NCBI GenBank assembly: GCA_002694345.1
Contig: NZLV01000156.1
Span: 1 to 12,036, forward strand
Source of the DNA: Maricaulis sp.
GTDB taxonomy: Bacteria; Pseudomonadota; Alphaproteobacteria; Caulobacterales; Maricaulaceae
Length of the DNA stretch: 12,036 nt
Direction of reading: 5' to 3'
How positions within the stretch are numbered: the stretch's first letter is position 1; each line of letters begins with the position of its first letter. Shown here one piece after another: positions 5,322 through 12,036 of the stretch. Below the pieces are notes generated by a model. That model saw only the letters and a list, made by a program, of their open reading frames with translations. It searched no databases and was not told where the DNA came from. Made by a program: the position numbers and the translations under genes.

Positions 5322-8114
5322 ATGAGGGGTTGGGCTGGCCTTGTCCTTGCGATCTGCACGCTGCTGAGCCTTGCCGGCTGTCAGCCGTCGGACCCGTCTG
5401 CGCGCCAGTCCGCCGACTATCCGCCCGTTGTGGAAGAACGCGTCGCCCTGGTAATCGGCAATGGCGGCTATCGCGAATTCCTGCGCCTTCCGGCGGCCCG
5501 CCAGGATGCGGATATCGTGGCGGATGCCTTGCGCCGGCAGGGCTTTACCCTGATTGGCGGCGGCGCCCTTCATGACCTCGACTGGGCGGAAATGGTCCAG
5601 TACATGCGCGTCTTCGAGGCGCGGATGCGCGAAGGCGGTGTCGCCGTCTTCTACCATTCCGGCCACGCCGCCCAGATCAATGGCGAGAACTTTCTGGTCC
5701 CGGTCGATGCCGGAGCCTGGCAAAGCGATACGGTCGACACTGAGCTGGTCCGCCTTGCTGGCAGTTTCCGTCCCCCGGCGGGACGCGAACCGCGTATCAA
5801 GCTGATCCTGCTCGACCGCACCCTGCCCGGCCCGCTGCTGGGCGGTCCGGTTCCGGTTCTGGACATGACCCTGGCCGAGGAAGAGCTGGAGCCCAATGAG
5901 ATCCAGATCTTTGCCGCGGCGCCCGGCAGCCGGATCGAGGCGGCCGAAATGATCCTGGGCACCAGCCAGGCCTCCGGCAGCCCGACACCCGAAGCCTCCG
6001 GTGAACAGCCATCCATCCTGGCCCAGGCCTTCGCCGATGCGCTGCGCACGCCCTATGCCCCCATCCTGTCGGTCGCCTACCAGATCAATGTGATTGTCGC
6101 CGATCACACCGATGACCATCAGCATGTCATGACCCGGTTCGGCGGTGACATGGCCGAAGCCGGCCCGCTCGTGGGAACCGAGGATTCCAACAGTCTCCTG
6201 GCCCGGCTGGACGAGGCCGAGCGCAATGTGCTTGCCGCCAACCGCGGTGCCAGCCAGCCTATCCGCTCCTCGATCTCCCAATTGATCGGCTCGGAAACCC
6301 GCTCCATCCAAGCCGTCAGCGACACCGTCGCGACCCTGACCGTGCTCAATATCGACGAGACCTTCCCCCTGTCGCGCTCGGGCCGGATATTCGTCGCCGA
6401 CGACGCCACCGAAATGGCGCGGCTGGAAGCCTGGCGCCGGGTGCTGGAAGAAAGCCGGGCCTCCACCCTGGACGACTGGCAGAAATCGGCCGTTCTTTCG
6501 GTGACCAGTTCCACCTCGTCCAACCGGCTGCATGCGGCCGGGATCGACGCTATGCTGGAAAGCGGTGATTTCGGCGGCCTGCCGGACGCCATCGAAGGCC
6601 TGTCGCAGGATGTCAGTGCAGTCACTGAAACCGCCCGTATCAGTATCGAACGCCGCCGCATCATCGAACGGGCGCTGTTCGAGCTGTCGGCCAATGGCCA
6701 TGGCGCCGGCTCCATTGTCAGCCGTTTCGATCCCCGACCGGGCGTGAATGAGCCGGATGGCGGTGTCCTGCTGGATGCCCGTCTGAACCGGGCCCGGTCA
6801 GCGGTCGCGGATTGCTCGCCCACCCCGCTCAATGCCAATCAGATGGAAGCCCTCGCCTCCTTTGCCAGCTCGGTGTCCATTTCCGGTTTCCAGAATTCCT
6901 CGGTCTGCCGCCGTCTTGGCGACCGGCAGATGCTGCAAGTCGCCCGGGAAATGGCCTATTCCTCCTTCACCATCGACGGTGAGCGGATCGTCCATGACGA
7001 AAACCTGATGCGCCGGCGGGCCTATGAGACGGCTCTCTTCCTGGCCGTCACGGAAGGCGCCGCCCGCGACCGTCTGCACGAGGTCCGCCTGGCCCGCTCC
7101 TTGGAGGCCCAGGGCATCGAGGTGGCCGCCAATGCGACGGAACAGGAACTCCAGGCCGCCGCCGTGCCGCAGCTGGAGACCGTCGCCCCGCCAACCGCAG
7201 CCGTCGCCCAGGCCTTTTCGGCCGCCGACGGCCTGCGCAATGCAGCTTATTTCATCCGCATGTTCGAGGGGCTGGAGCTGAACGCCTATCAGGACATTGT
7301 CGGTGTATGGACGATCGGCTTCGGCACAACCGGTCCGGACATTGTGCCCGGCCTGCACATCACCCAGGATCAGGCCCAGCGCTATCTGCTGGACTATATC
7401 GAGGCCGACTGGCGGGCCCTGGATCCGGGGATCGAGCCGGAACTGGCCTCCCATGAGCAGGCTGCCATCCTCTCCCTCTCCTATAATGTCGGCCGCGGAA
7501 ATGTCGCGGGCAGCACCTTGCTGCGCGAGCTGAACCAGGAAAACCGCCCCGCCGCCGCCGAGGAATTCCTGGCCTGGAACCACGCCCGCATCGATGGCGA
7601 GTTGCGCGTGGTGCGCGGCCTGGACCGTCGCCGCCATGCCGAGCGCGCCCTGTTTCTGATGCAGCAGGATCCGGAGATCGCCCAAGCGGTGATCATCGAC
7701 CACACCACGCTGACGGAACGCCCCCAGGACCTCGCCCAGGGCCAGGCCCTGATCGGTTTCGGTCAGGTGGGTCCGCGCGACACGCTGCCCCGCCGGGTCG
7801 ATGCGGTGGCCGCGCAGGAAATGCTGCGCGCCGAGCTCAACCGGACCCGGGCCGAAATCACCAACCGGCTGGAACGGCCGCTGGAACCGGTCCAGATCGA
7901 AGCCCTGACCATCATGGCCTATGCCATGGGCCTGGAACGCTTCGAACGCACGCCGATCCTGACCTATATCAATGAGGGCAATACCCAGGCAGCCTTGGCG
8001 GCCATCGGTTACTGGGAAGACGCCCAGAGCGGGCCTGGCGGGCGTCAGGTGGAGAATTGGAGCGAATTGCGGTCCAATGCCGCCGCCCTGTTCACGATGG
8101 GATTCCGCTCATGA
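5322..8114 (+). CDS. Lipoprotein with caspase-like pseudo-peptidase domain and three GH24 lysozyme-like units
   Basis: ATG 5322 gives 930 residues with a lipoprotein signal ending LAGC (Cys20); the GTG at 5292 would only add ten polar residues. Gln21 after the Cys does not signal inner-membrane retention. Residues about 38-260 are caspase-like (peptidase C14): VALVIGNGGY (41-50) and YHSGHA (111-116, His115 kept), but DRTL (165-168) replaces DACR, so the catalytic Cys is Thr167. A helical region spans about 285-460. Three GH24-like units follow, near 465-575, 641-780 and 808-927. Only the middle one has the catalytic set Glu649, Asp658 and Thr664 with exact 8- and 5-residue spacing, in FEGLELNAYQDIVGVWTIGFG. 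The shared helix starts at Gln507, Gln713 and Gln858. It is likely an envelope-anchored muramidase with a non-proteolytic caspase-like module. It overlaps the next gene by ATGA. Confidence 0.85.
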   Translation: MRGWAGLVLAICTLLSLAGCQPSDPSARQSADYPPVVEERVALVIGNGGYREFLRLPAARQDADIVADALRRQGFTLIGGGALHDLDWAEMVQYMRVFEARMREGGVAVFYHSGHAAQINGENFLVPVDAGAWQSDTVDTELVRLAGSFRPPAGREPRIKLILLDRTLPGPLLGGPVPVLDMTLAEEELEPNEIQIFAAAPGSRIEAAEMILGTSQASGSPTPEASGEQPSILAQAFADALRTPYAPILSVAYQINVIVADHTDDHQHVMTRFGGDMAEAGPLVGTEDSNSLLARLDEAERNVLAANRGASQPIRSSISQLIGSETRSIQAVSDTVATLTVLNIDETFPLSRSGRIFVADDATEMARLEAWRRVLEESRASTLDDWQKSAVLSVTSSTSSNRLHAAGIDAMLESGDFGGLPDAIEGLSQDVSAVTETARISIERRRIIERALFELSANGHGAGSIVSRFDPRPGVNEPDGGVLLDARLNRARSAVADCSPTPLNANQMEALASFASSVSISGFQNSSVCRRLGDRQMLQVAREMAYSSFTIDGERIVHDENLMRRRAYETALFLAVTEGAARDRLHEVRLARSLEAQGIEVAANATEQELQAAAVPQLETVAPPTAAVAQAFSAADGLRNAAYFIRMFEGLELNAYQDIVGVWTIGFGTTGPDIVPGLHITQDQAQRYLLDYIEADWRALDPGIEPELASHEQAAILSLSYNVGRGNVAGSTLLRELNQENRPAAAEEFLAWNHARIDGELRVVRGLDRRRHAERALFLMQQDPEIAQAVIIDHTTLTERPQDLAQGQALIGFGQVGPRDTLPRRVDAVAAQEMLRAELNRTRAEITNRLERPLEPVQIEALTIMAYAMGLERFERTPILTYINEGNTQAALAAIGYWEDAQSGPGGRQVENWSELRSNAAALFTMGFRS

Positions 8115-9145
8115 TGTCTCGCCTCCGCGCCCTCCTGACCGGCCTCTTCGGCCTGACTGCCGGGCTTGCTTTGGCCGGCCCCGCCCAGGCCCAGACCGAC
8201 ACGCTGGCCAGCGTGCAGGACCGGGGTTATCTGCGCTGCGGCATCAACCCCTTCCAGCAAGGCATGGCCGTGGAAGACGGGGGTCGCTGGCTGGGCATGG
8301 GACCGGATCTGTGCCGCGCCTTCGCGGCAGCCACGCTGGGCGACCCCAATGCGGTGACCTTCGTGCCGGTGACGGCCCGCACCCGTTTCCCGGCCCTGCA
8401 ATCGGGCGAAATCGATGTCCTGGTTCGCACCACGACCTGGACCTTCACGCGCGACACCGCACTCGGTGCCGACTTCATCGGTCCCTATTATGTCGAAAGC
8501 GAACGCATCCTGGTCCGGCGCGACAGCGGGCTGACCGAGTTCGAGGATCTCGACGGCCAGCCGATCTGCACGATTGCCGGCAGTCTCACCGAAGCGGTGA
8601 TGCAGAACCAGGAACAGGCCGCCGGCATTGATATCCAGACCATTCCCGTCGCCGACACGGTCCAGTACCGCGAGGCCTATCAGGCCGGGCGCTGCATCGG
8701 CGTGACCGACGGCCAGGCCGGGCTGACCGCCCTGCGCGCACTGATGGATGATCCGGACGCGCATGCCTTCATCAATGGCCGCATGGCCGTTTCGCCGCTC
8801 TCCATCGCCGTGCGTCATGGCGATGATCATTGGGAAGACATCATCCGCTGGACGTTCAACGCCCTGGCCACGGCCGAGGAGCTGGGCGTGACGCAGACCA
8901 ATGTCCAGCGCCTGTCCACCCAGTCCCGCCATCCGATCATTCGCCGCCTGATCAATCCGGAAGGCGGATCGGGCGCTGCGCTGGGCCTGGAAAGCGACTG
9001 GGCCTTTCGCGCCCTGCAGGCCGTCGGCAATCTGGGCGAGATCTACGACCGCGCCTTCGGCGAGGGCAGCGAGCTGGTCATTCCGCGTGGCCCCAGCGCA
9101 CTCTGGCGCGATGGCGGCATGGTCGTCACGGCCCCGTTCGAATAG
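8111..9145 (+). CDS. AapJ-like amino-acid-binding periplasmic protein, first copy
   Basis: A protein of 344 residues. ATG 8111 overlaps the upstream stop (ATGA at 8111-8114), which indicates translational coupling; ATG 8114 is an alternative. A signal peptide ends near AQA (25-27). The mature protein follows family 3 solute-binding proteins of the AapJ/BztA type: RGYLRCGIN (38-46), LCRAFAAATLGDP (67-79), FPALQSGEIDVLVRTTTWTFTRD (93-115) and GRCIGVTDGQAGL (193-205). Thr113/Arg114 and Asp200 are at the positions that usually hold the ligand carboxylate and amino groups. Four family cysteines (43, 68, 153, 195) are kept. AapJ normally works with AapQ, AapM and AapP, but no permease or ATPase is beside it. 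Its ligand is probably an amino acid or a peptidoglycan-derived one (inference). Confidence 0.87.
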   Translation: MMSRLRALLTGLFGLTAGLALAGPAQAQTDTLASVQDRGYLRCGINPFQQGMAVEDGGRWLGMGPDLCRAFAAATLGDPNAVTFVPVTARTRFPALQSGEIDVLVRTTTWTFTRDTALGADFIGPYYVESERILVRRDSGLTEFEDLDGQPICTIAGSLTEAVMQNQEQAAGIDIQTIPVADTVQYREAYQAGRCIGVTDGQAGLTALRALMDDPDAHAFINGRMAVSPLSIAVRHGDDHWEDIIRWTFNALATAEELGVTQTNVQRLSTQSRHPIIRRLINPEGGSGAALGLESDWAFRALQAVGNLGEIYDRAFGEGSELVIPRGPSALWRDGGMVVTAPFE

Positions 9146-9154
9146 GAGAGCGAG

Positions 9155-10171
9155 ATGATCAACCGCCTGATTTGCGCCCTCCTCCTCACCCTGTCCGGTA
9201 TCGGCCTCGCCGATGCCCAGCGCGACACGCTGGCTGCCGTGCAGGAGCGGGGCTATCTGCGTTGCGGCGTCAATCCGGGCCAGATGGGCATGTCCATGGC
9301 CAATGCAGCCGGGCAATGGGTCGGCATGTCGGCCGATCTGTGCCGCGCCATCGCTGCGGCCACGCTGGGCGATCCCAATGCCAATGAATTCGTGCCGGTG
9401 ACGGCCGGCAACCGGTTCGAGGCCCTGCGCAACGGCCAGATCGATGTCCTCCTGCGCAACACGACCTGGACCTTCACCCGCGACGCGACCCAGGGCACCC
9501 AGTTCATCGGCCCCTTCTTCGTCGACGAGGAAAAGGTGATGGTCAGCCGGGACAGCGGCATCGAGGACCTGTCCCAGCTGCATGAGCGCACGGTATGCGT
9601 CATCGCCGGTGGTCCCTCCGAGGTGATCATGCGGGACCTCGCCTTCTCGGCGAATGCCCAGATCAACATCGTGCCGGTAGGCAGTGCGGAACAATATCGC
9701 CAGGCCTATCTGGAGGGCCGGTGCGCCGGAATCTCCGACGGCCAGGCGGCGCTGCAGGCCCTGCGCGTGGCCCTGCCCGATCCGGACAATCACATCTTCA
9801 TCGGCGAGCGTCTGGCCTATTCCCCGCTCTCGATCGGGGTCCGCGAAGGCGATGATCGCTGGGCCGATATCGTGCGCTGGACCTTCTACGCCCTCGCCAC
9901 GGCAGAAACCTTCGATGTGACGCAGGACAGTGTCGGCAGCCTGATGCCGGGCCGCGCCATGCCCGCCCTCTACCGCATGCTCAACCCGGATGCCGGCTCC
10001 GCCGATGCACTCGGTCTCGAGCCGGACTGGGCCCGCCGGGCCATCCAGGCGGCCGGCAATCTGGAAGAGATCTACAATCGCGCCTTCGGACCGGACACGC
10101 CCATGGCCATCGAACGCGGGCCCAGCGGCCTGTGGCAGGATGGCGGCATGATCCTGCCGCCGCCCTTCTAG
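9155..10171 (+). CDS. AapJ-like amino-acid-binding periplasmic protein, second copy
   Basis: A protein of 338 residues starting at ATG 9155, with TAGGAG just upstream and overlapping the previous stop; the gap between the genes is nine bases. A signal peptide ends near ADA (19-21). It is a tandem paralogue of the preceding gene, with the same order of motifs: RGYLRCGVN (32-40), LCRAIAAATLGDP (62-74), NGQIDVLLRNTTWTFTRD (93-110), GRCAGISDGQAAL (188-200), and a matching C-terminal RGPSGLWQDGGM. The ligand residues Arg109 and Asp195 and cysteines 37, 63, 148 and 190 are conserved. The pockets differ at several neighbouring positions, for example RTTTW against RNTTW, so ligand preference may have diverged. 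Its stop overlaps that of the convergent gene in a shared CTAG (10168-10171), leaving no room for a terminator between them. Confidence 0.87.
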   Translation: MINRLICALLLTLSGIGLADAQRDTLAAVQERGYLRCGVNPGQMGMSMANAAGQWVGMSADLCRAIAAATLGDPNANEFVPVTAGNRFEALRNGQIDVLLRNTTWTFTRDATQGTQFIGPFFVDEEKVMVSRDSGIEDLSQLHERTVCVIAGGPSEVIMRDLAFSANAQINIVPVGSAEQYRQAYLEGRCAGISDGQAALQALRVALPDPDNHIFIGERLAYSPLSIGVREGDDRWADIVRWTFYALATAETFDVTQDSVGSLMPGRAMPALYRMLNPDAGSADALGLEPDWARRAIQAAGNLEEIYNRAFGPDTPMAIERGPSGLWQDGGMILPPPF

Positions 10172-10671
10172 CGGGTATAGGCCTGCACCCACTGCGTCAG
10201 CAAAAGCGCCCGCTCGGCCGTGCGCCGGGTCTGGCACTCGGCCGCCTGGGCCTCGGCCAGCGGCTCATGGGAATGGAAGCTGGCCATATAGGCGCAATCG
10301 AGCTGCATGGCCTCCGACCAGGCGGTCTGGCTCTGCTGCAGCAAGGCCCGTCGCTCCACGCTCATCGCCGGTGCCAAGCGCGCCAGGCCGGCCTCCATGC
10401 GCTCATCCCAGGCCTGCATCTCGGCCTGATAGCAGGGCAGACGATGGGCGGCGGTGGGAAGCTCCCCCGCCAGCGCAATGCAATTGCCCGAATACTCCAG
10501 AACGCATTGCCCCGGATCGCCCTCCCCGCGTTCGCGGTAGAGACACATCTCGATCGTGTCGCTAGCGGAGAGCGGCGGCATGACCGGCGCAGACGGGCCG
10601 GCTCCGGGCGGCGCCGCCTGCGCACAGGCTGAAAACGCCAGGATGGAGGCCAGACTCAGGACAGCACGCAT
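10168..10671 (-). CDS. LprI-like (DUF1311) secreted protein, possible lysozyme inhibitor
   Basis: A minus-strand protein of 167 residues. It starts with a signal peptide, MRAVLSLASILAFSAC-AQA; cleavage after AQA (17-19) is likely, since FSAC is a poor lipobox. The mature part has six Cys (43, 56, 64, 80, 126, 146), enough for three disulfides. It has the DUF1311 pattern: CY..EMQAWDERMEAGLARL (80-99), RRALLQQSQTAWSEAMQLDCAY (107-128) and C..RRTAERALLL (146-158). Some members of this family, such as mycobacterial LprI, inhibit lysozyme; others have no known role. The name is therefore by fold, not by proven activity. GGAG, seven bases before the ATG, lies inside the terminator hairpin of the upstream dehydrogenase gene. 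Its 3' end meets the binding-protein gene tail to tail. Context next to a GH24 protein makes an inhibitor or accessory role attractive. Confidence 0.72.
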   Translation of the reverse strand: MRAVLSLASILAFSACAQAAPPGAGPSAPVMPPLSASDTIEMCLYRERGEGDPGQCVLEYSGNCIALAGELPTAAHRLPCYQAEMQAWDERMEAGLARLAPAMSVERRALLQQSQTAWSEAMQLDCAYMASFHSHEPLAEAQAAECQTRRTAERALLLTQWVQAYTR

Positions 10672-10672
10672 G

Positions 10673-10704
10673 AAAAAGCTCCGGACAGAAGGTCTGCCCG
10701 GAGC
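10673..10704 (-). terminator. Rho-independent terminator of the dehydrogenase gene, overlapping the next ribosome-binding site
   Basis: Read on the minus strand, GCTCCGGGCAGA (10704-10693) pairs with TCTGTCCGGAGC (10689-10678) through 12 base pairs, one of them G-U, with loop CCT, then TTTTT (10677-10673). The ATG of the LprI-like gene follows one base later. The 3' arm contains the GGAG that serves that gene, so the hairpin both ends the dehydrogenase transcript and would hide the ribosome-binding site in any read-through RNA. Confidence 0.88.
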
Positions 10705-10733
10705 CTAATCCCGTGTCACGGTGACGGCCAGCC

Positions 10734-11906
10734 TTAAGCCGTTTCACCAAACAGTTCGCGCCCGATCAGCCAGCGGCGGATTTCCGACGTGCCGGCACCG
10801 ATCTCATACAGCTTGGCATCGCGCAGCAGACGGCCGGTCGGATATTCATTGATATAGCCATTCCCGCCCAGGAGCTGGATCGCGTCCAGAGCCATTTGTG
10901 TGGCGTTTTCAGCCGCATAGAGGATGGCACCGGCCGCGTCCTTGCGCGTGGTCTCACCCCGGTCACAGGCCTGGGCGACGGCATAGACATAGGCGCGCGT
11001 GGCGTTCATGCGCACATACATGTCGGCCAGCTTGCCCTGAACCAGCTGGAATTCCCCGATGGAGCGGCCGAACTGCTGGCGCTCGCGGATATAGGGCATC
11101 ACCACATCCATGCAGGCCTGCATGATGCCGACCGGGCCGGAAGACAGGACGGCGCGCTCATAGTCGAGACCCGACATCAGCACTTCCACCCCGCCATTGA
11201 GCGGGCCCATCACATTCTCTTCGGGCACTTCGCAGTCTTCAAAGACCAGCTCACCGGTCTCCGAGCCGCGCATGCCCAGCTTGTCGAGCTTCTGGGCGAC
11301 GGAGAAGCCCTTGAAATCACGTTCGATCAGGAAGGCCGTGATGCCGCGCGAACCGGCATCCGGCTCGGTCTTGGCATAGACGACCAGCGTGTCCGCCGCC
11401 GGGGCATTCGTGATCCACATCTTGGATCCATTGAGCACATAGCGGTCGCCGCGCTTTTCCGCCTTCAGCCGCATGGAAACCACGTCGGACCCGGCCCCCG
11501 GTTCGGACATGGCCAGGGCCCCGACATGCTCGCCGGAAATCAGCTTGGGCAGATAGCGGGCACGCTGTTCCTCACTGCCCCACCGGCGCAGCTGGTTGAC
11601 GCAGAGATTGGAGTGGGCGCCATAGGACAGGCCGACCGAGGCCGAGGCGCGGGAAATCTCTTCCATCGCCACGACATGTTCCAGATAGCCCAGACCGGAG
11701 CCGCCCTGCTCTTCCTCGACGGTGATGCCCAGCAGGCCCAGATCACCCATCTTGCGCCACAGATCAGCGGGGAAGACGTCGCTCTGGTCGATCTCGGCAG
11801 CGCGCGGCGCGATCTCGTCAGCGGCAAAGGAACGGACGGTGTCACGGATCATGTCCGCCGTGTCACCGAGGTGAAAATCAAGCGTGGGGTATTGGTTCGA
11901 AATCAT
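10734..11906 (-). CDS. ivd: Isovaleryl-CoA dehydrogenase
   Basis: A minus-strand protein of 390 residues, the normal length. It is an FAD enzyme that oxidises isovaleryl-CoA to 3-methylcrotonyl-CoA, the step just before methylcrotonyl-CoA carboxylase in leucine catabolism, passing electrons to ETF. It has LAMSEPGAGSDVVSM (131-145), KMWITNAP (162-169), the Arg-rich FAD segment RERQQFGRSIGEFQ (274-287), and LLGGNGYINEYPTGRLLRDAKLYEIGAGTSEIRR across 346-378. The catalytic base is Glu250 in SGLDYERAVL, the IVD-specific site, while the usual acyl-CoA dehydrogenase Glu near YEIGAGTSE is Ala371. This pair of features separates IVD from short- and medium-chain enzymes. The start has no Shine-Dalgarno, and a promoter-like sequence lies so close that the mRNA may be leaderless. 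A strong terminator follows at 10704-10673. Confidence 0.95.
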   Translation of the reverse strand: MISNQYPTLDFHLGDTADMIRDTVRSFAADEIAPRAAEIDQSDVFPADLWRKMGDLGLLGITVEEEQGGSGLGYLEHVVAMEEISRASASVGLSYGAHSNLCVNQLRRWGSEEQRARYLPKLISGEHVGALAMSEPGAGSDVVSMRLKAEKRGDRYVLNGSKMWITNAPAADTLVVYAKTEPDAGSRGITAFLIERDFKGFSVAQKLDKLGMRGSETGELVFEDCEVPEENVMGPLNGGVEVLMSGLDYERAVLSSGPVGIMQACMDVVMPYIRERQQFGRSIGEFQLVQGKLADMYVRMNATRAYVYAVAQACDRGETTRKDAAGAILYAAENATQMALDAIQLLGGNGYINEYPTGRLLRDAKLYEIGAGTSEIRRWLIGRELFGETA

Positions 11907-11913
11907 GCTGCGC

Positions 11914-11941
11914 GATGTATCACGCGCGCCGATCCGGTCAA
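11914..11941 (-). promoter_or_regulatory. Candidate promoter for a leaderless dehydrogenase mRNA
   Basis: On the minus strand, TTGACC (11941-11936) and TACATC (11919-11914) are 16 bases apart. Only seven bases separate the second from the ATG at 11906, so initiation would fall at or next to the start codon. No Shine-Dalgarno-like purine block precedes the ATG, which agrees with a leaderless transcript. The -35 is good; the -10 is weak. Confidence 0.4.
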
Positions 11942-12021
11942 GATGAAAGCCTGAAACCGTTGAAATACCTTGCCACTATCGGGCGGGTTTTCAGCGTTTT
12001 CCTTTCAACCTTCCGACAATT

Positions 12022-12036
12022 GCCGAGATCATCGGC
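12022..12036. repeat. Short inverted repeat at the window edge
   Basis: GCCGA (12022-12026) and TCGGC (12032-12036) are inverted around GATCA and may extend beyond the window. The bases 11942-12021 show no reading frame or clear signal. It could be an operator or part of a hairpin for the next gene. Confidence 0.25.

Larger units (their letters stand above)
8111..10171 (+). repeat. Tandem gene duplication of the two binding proteins
   Basis: The two coding regions align over their whole length, with short identical DNA blocks such as ACGACCTGGACCTTCAC in both. They differ enough (many substitutions and small indels near residues 48-56 of the second copy) to indicate an old duplication rather than a recent one or an assembly duplicate. 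Confidence 0.75.

Noticed and set aside
5442..6100. Active metacaspase or caspase-like protease
   Set aside because: The His is present, but the expected catalytic Cys position is Thr167 (DRTL instead of DACR), so proteolysis is unlikely.
5295..6701. Minus-strand open frame of 468 codons opposite the caspase-like domain
   Set aside because: No recognisable domain; it mirrors the codon bias of the lipoprotein gene and runs through its upstream region.
8045..10237. Long minus-strand open frame of 730 codons opposite the binding proteins
   Set aside because: It is the complement of two well-supported genes, with His/Gly/Ala/Gln-rich non-family sequence and repeated blocks that merely mirror the gene duplication.
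10896..11954. Plus-strand open frame of 352 codons opposite isovaleryl-CoA dehydrogenase
   Set aside because: It is the antisense of a gene identified with near certainty.
1..12036. CRISPR array, tRNA or rRNA gene, insertion sequence or toxin-antitoxin pair
   Set aside because: No regularly spaced repeats, no cloverleaf-like sequence, no transposase and no small overlapping toxin/antitoxin genes were seen on either strand.

Overview
The window looks like a GC-rich alphaproteobacterial chromosome, possibly Hyphomonadaceae/Maricaulaceae-like, with a short foreign piece at its left end. The taxonomic guess rests on protein style (isovaleryl-CoA dehydrogenase, AapJ-type binding proteins, conjugation genes) and base composition, and is tentative. 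The left end (1 to about 1062) carries conjugation genes: the tail of a TraD-like small protein, overlapped by one base by a TraG/VirD4-type coupling ATPase. The coupling protein breaks off at a run of 11 G residues (1052-1062). Immediately after it, on the opposite strand, lies the N-terminal third of a methylcrotonyl-CoA carboxylase beta subunit, also cut internally. Both genes end at the same point, so this is an assembly chimera or a recombination scar. A continuous reading frame of 758 codons (177-2453) spans the junction and is not a real gene.

From about 1063 onward the sequence is consistent with one chromosome. Two minus-strand leucine-catabolism genes, the carboxylase fragment (1063-1508) and isovaleryl-CoA dehydrogenase (10734-11906), flank about 9.2 kb of mostly plus-strand genes for secreted or membrane-associated proteins. 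In order these are: a secreted DUF5694-like protein (1635-2453) with a clear terminator; a small secreted protein ending in Phe (2694-3329) behind a leader with competing stems; an NTE-type patatin phospholipase with an N-terminal cyclic-nucleotide-binding-like domain (3451-5190); a three-gene operon (5322-10171); and a convergent LprI-like protein (10168-10671).

The three-gene operon is the most unusual part. Its first gene encodes a 930-residue lipoprotein with a caspase-like domain that has lost its catalytic Cys, followed by three lysozyme-like (GH24) units of which only the central one keeps the E-8-D-5-T catalytic triad. Two tandemly duplicated AapJ-like amino-acid-binding proteins follow, with no permease or ATPase beside them. 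The convergent gene belongs to the DUF1311/LprI lysozyme-inhibitor-like family, and its stop codon overlaps that of the last operon gene in a shared CTAG. A working model, which is inference, is an envelope sensing and peptidoglycan-remodelling module: the lipoprotein as effector, the orphan binding proteins as ligand sensors and the LprI-like protein as a possible lysozyme antagonist. The phospholipase next door may or may not belong to it.
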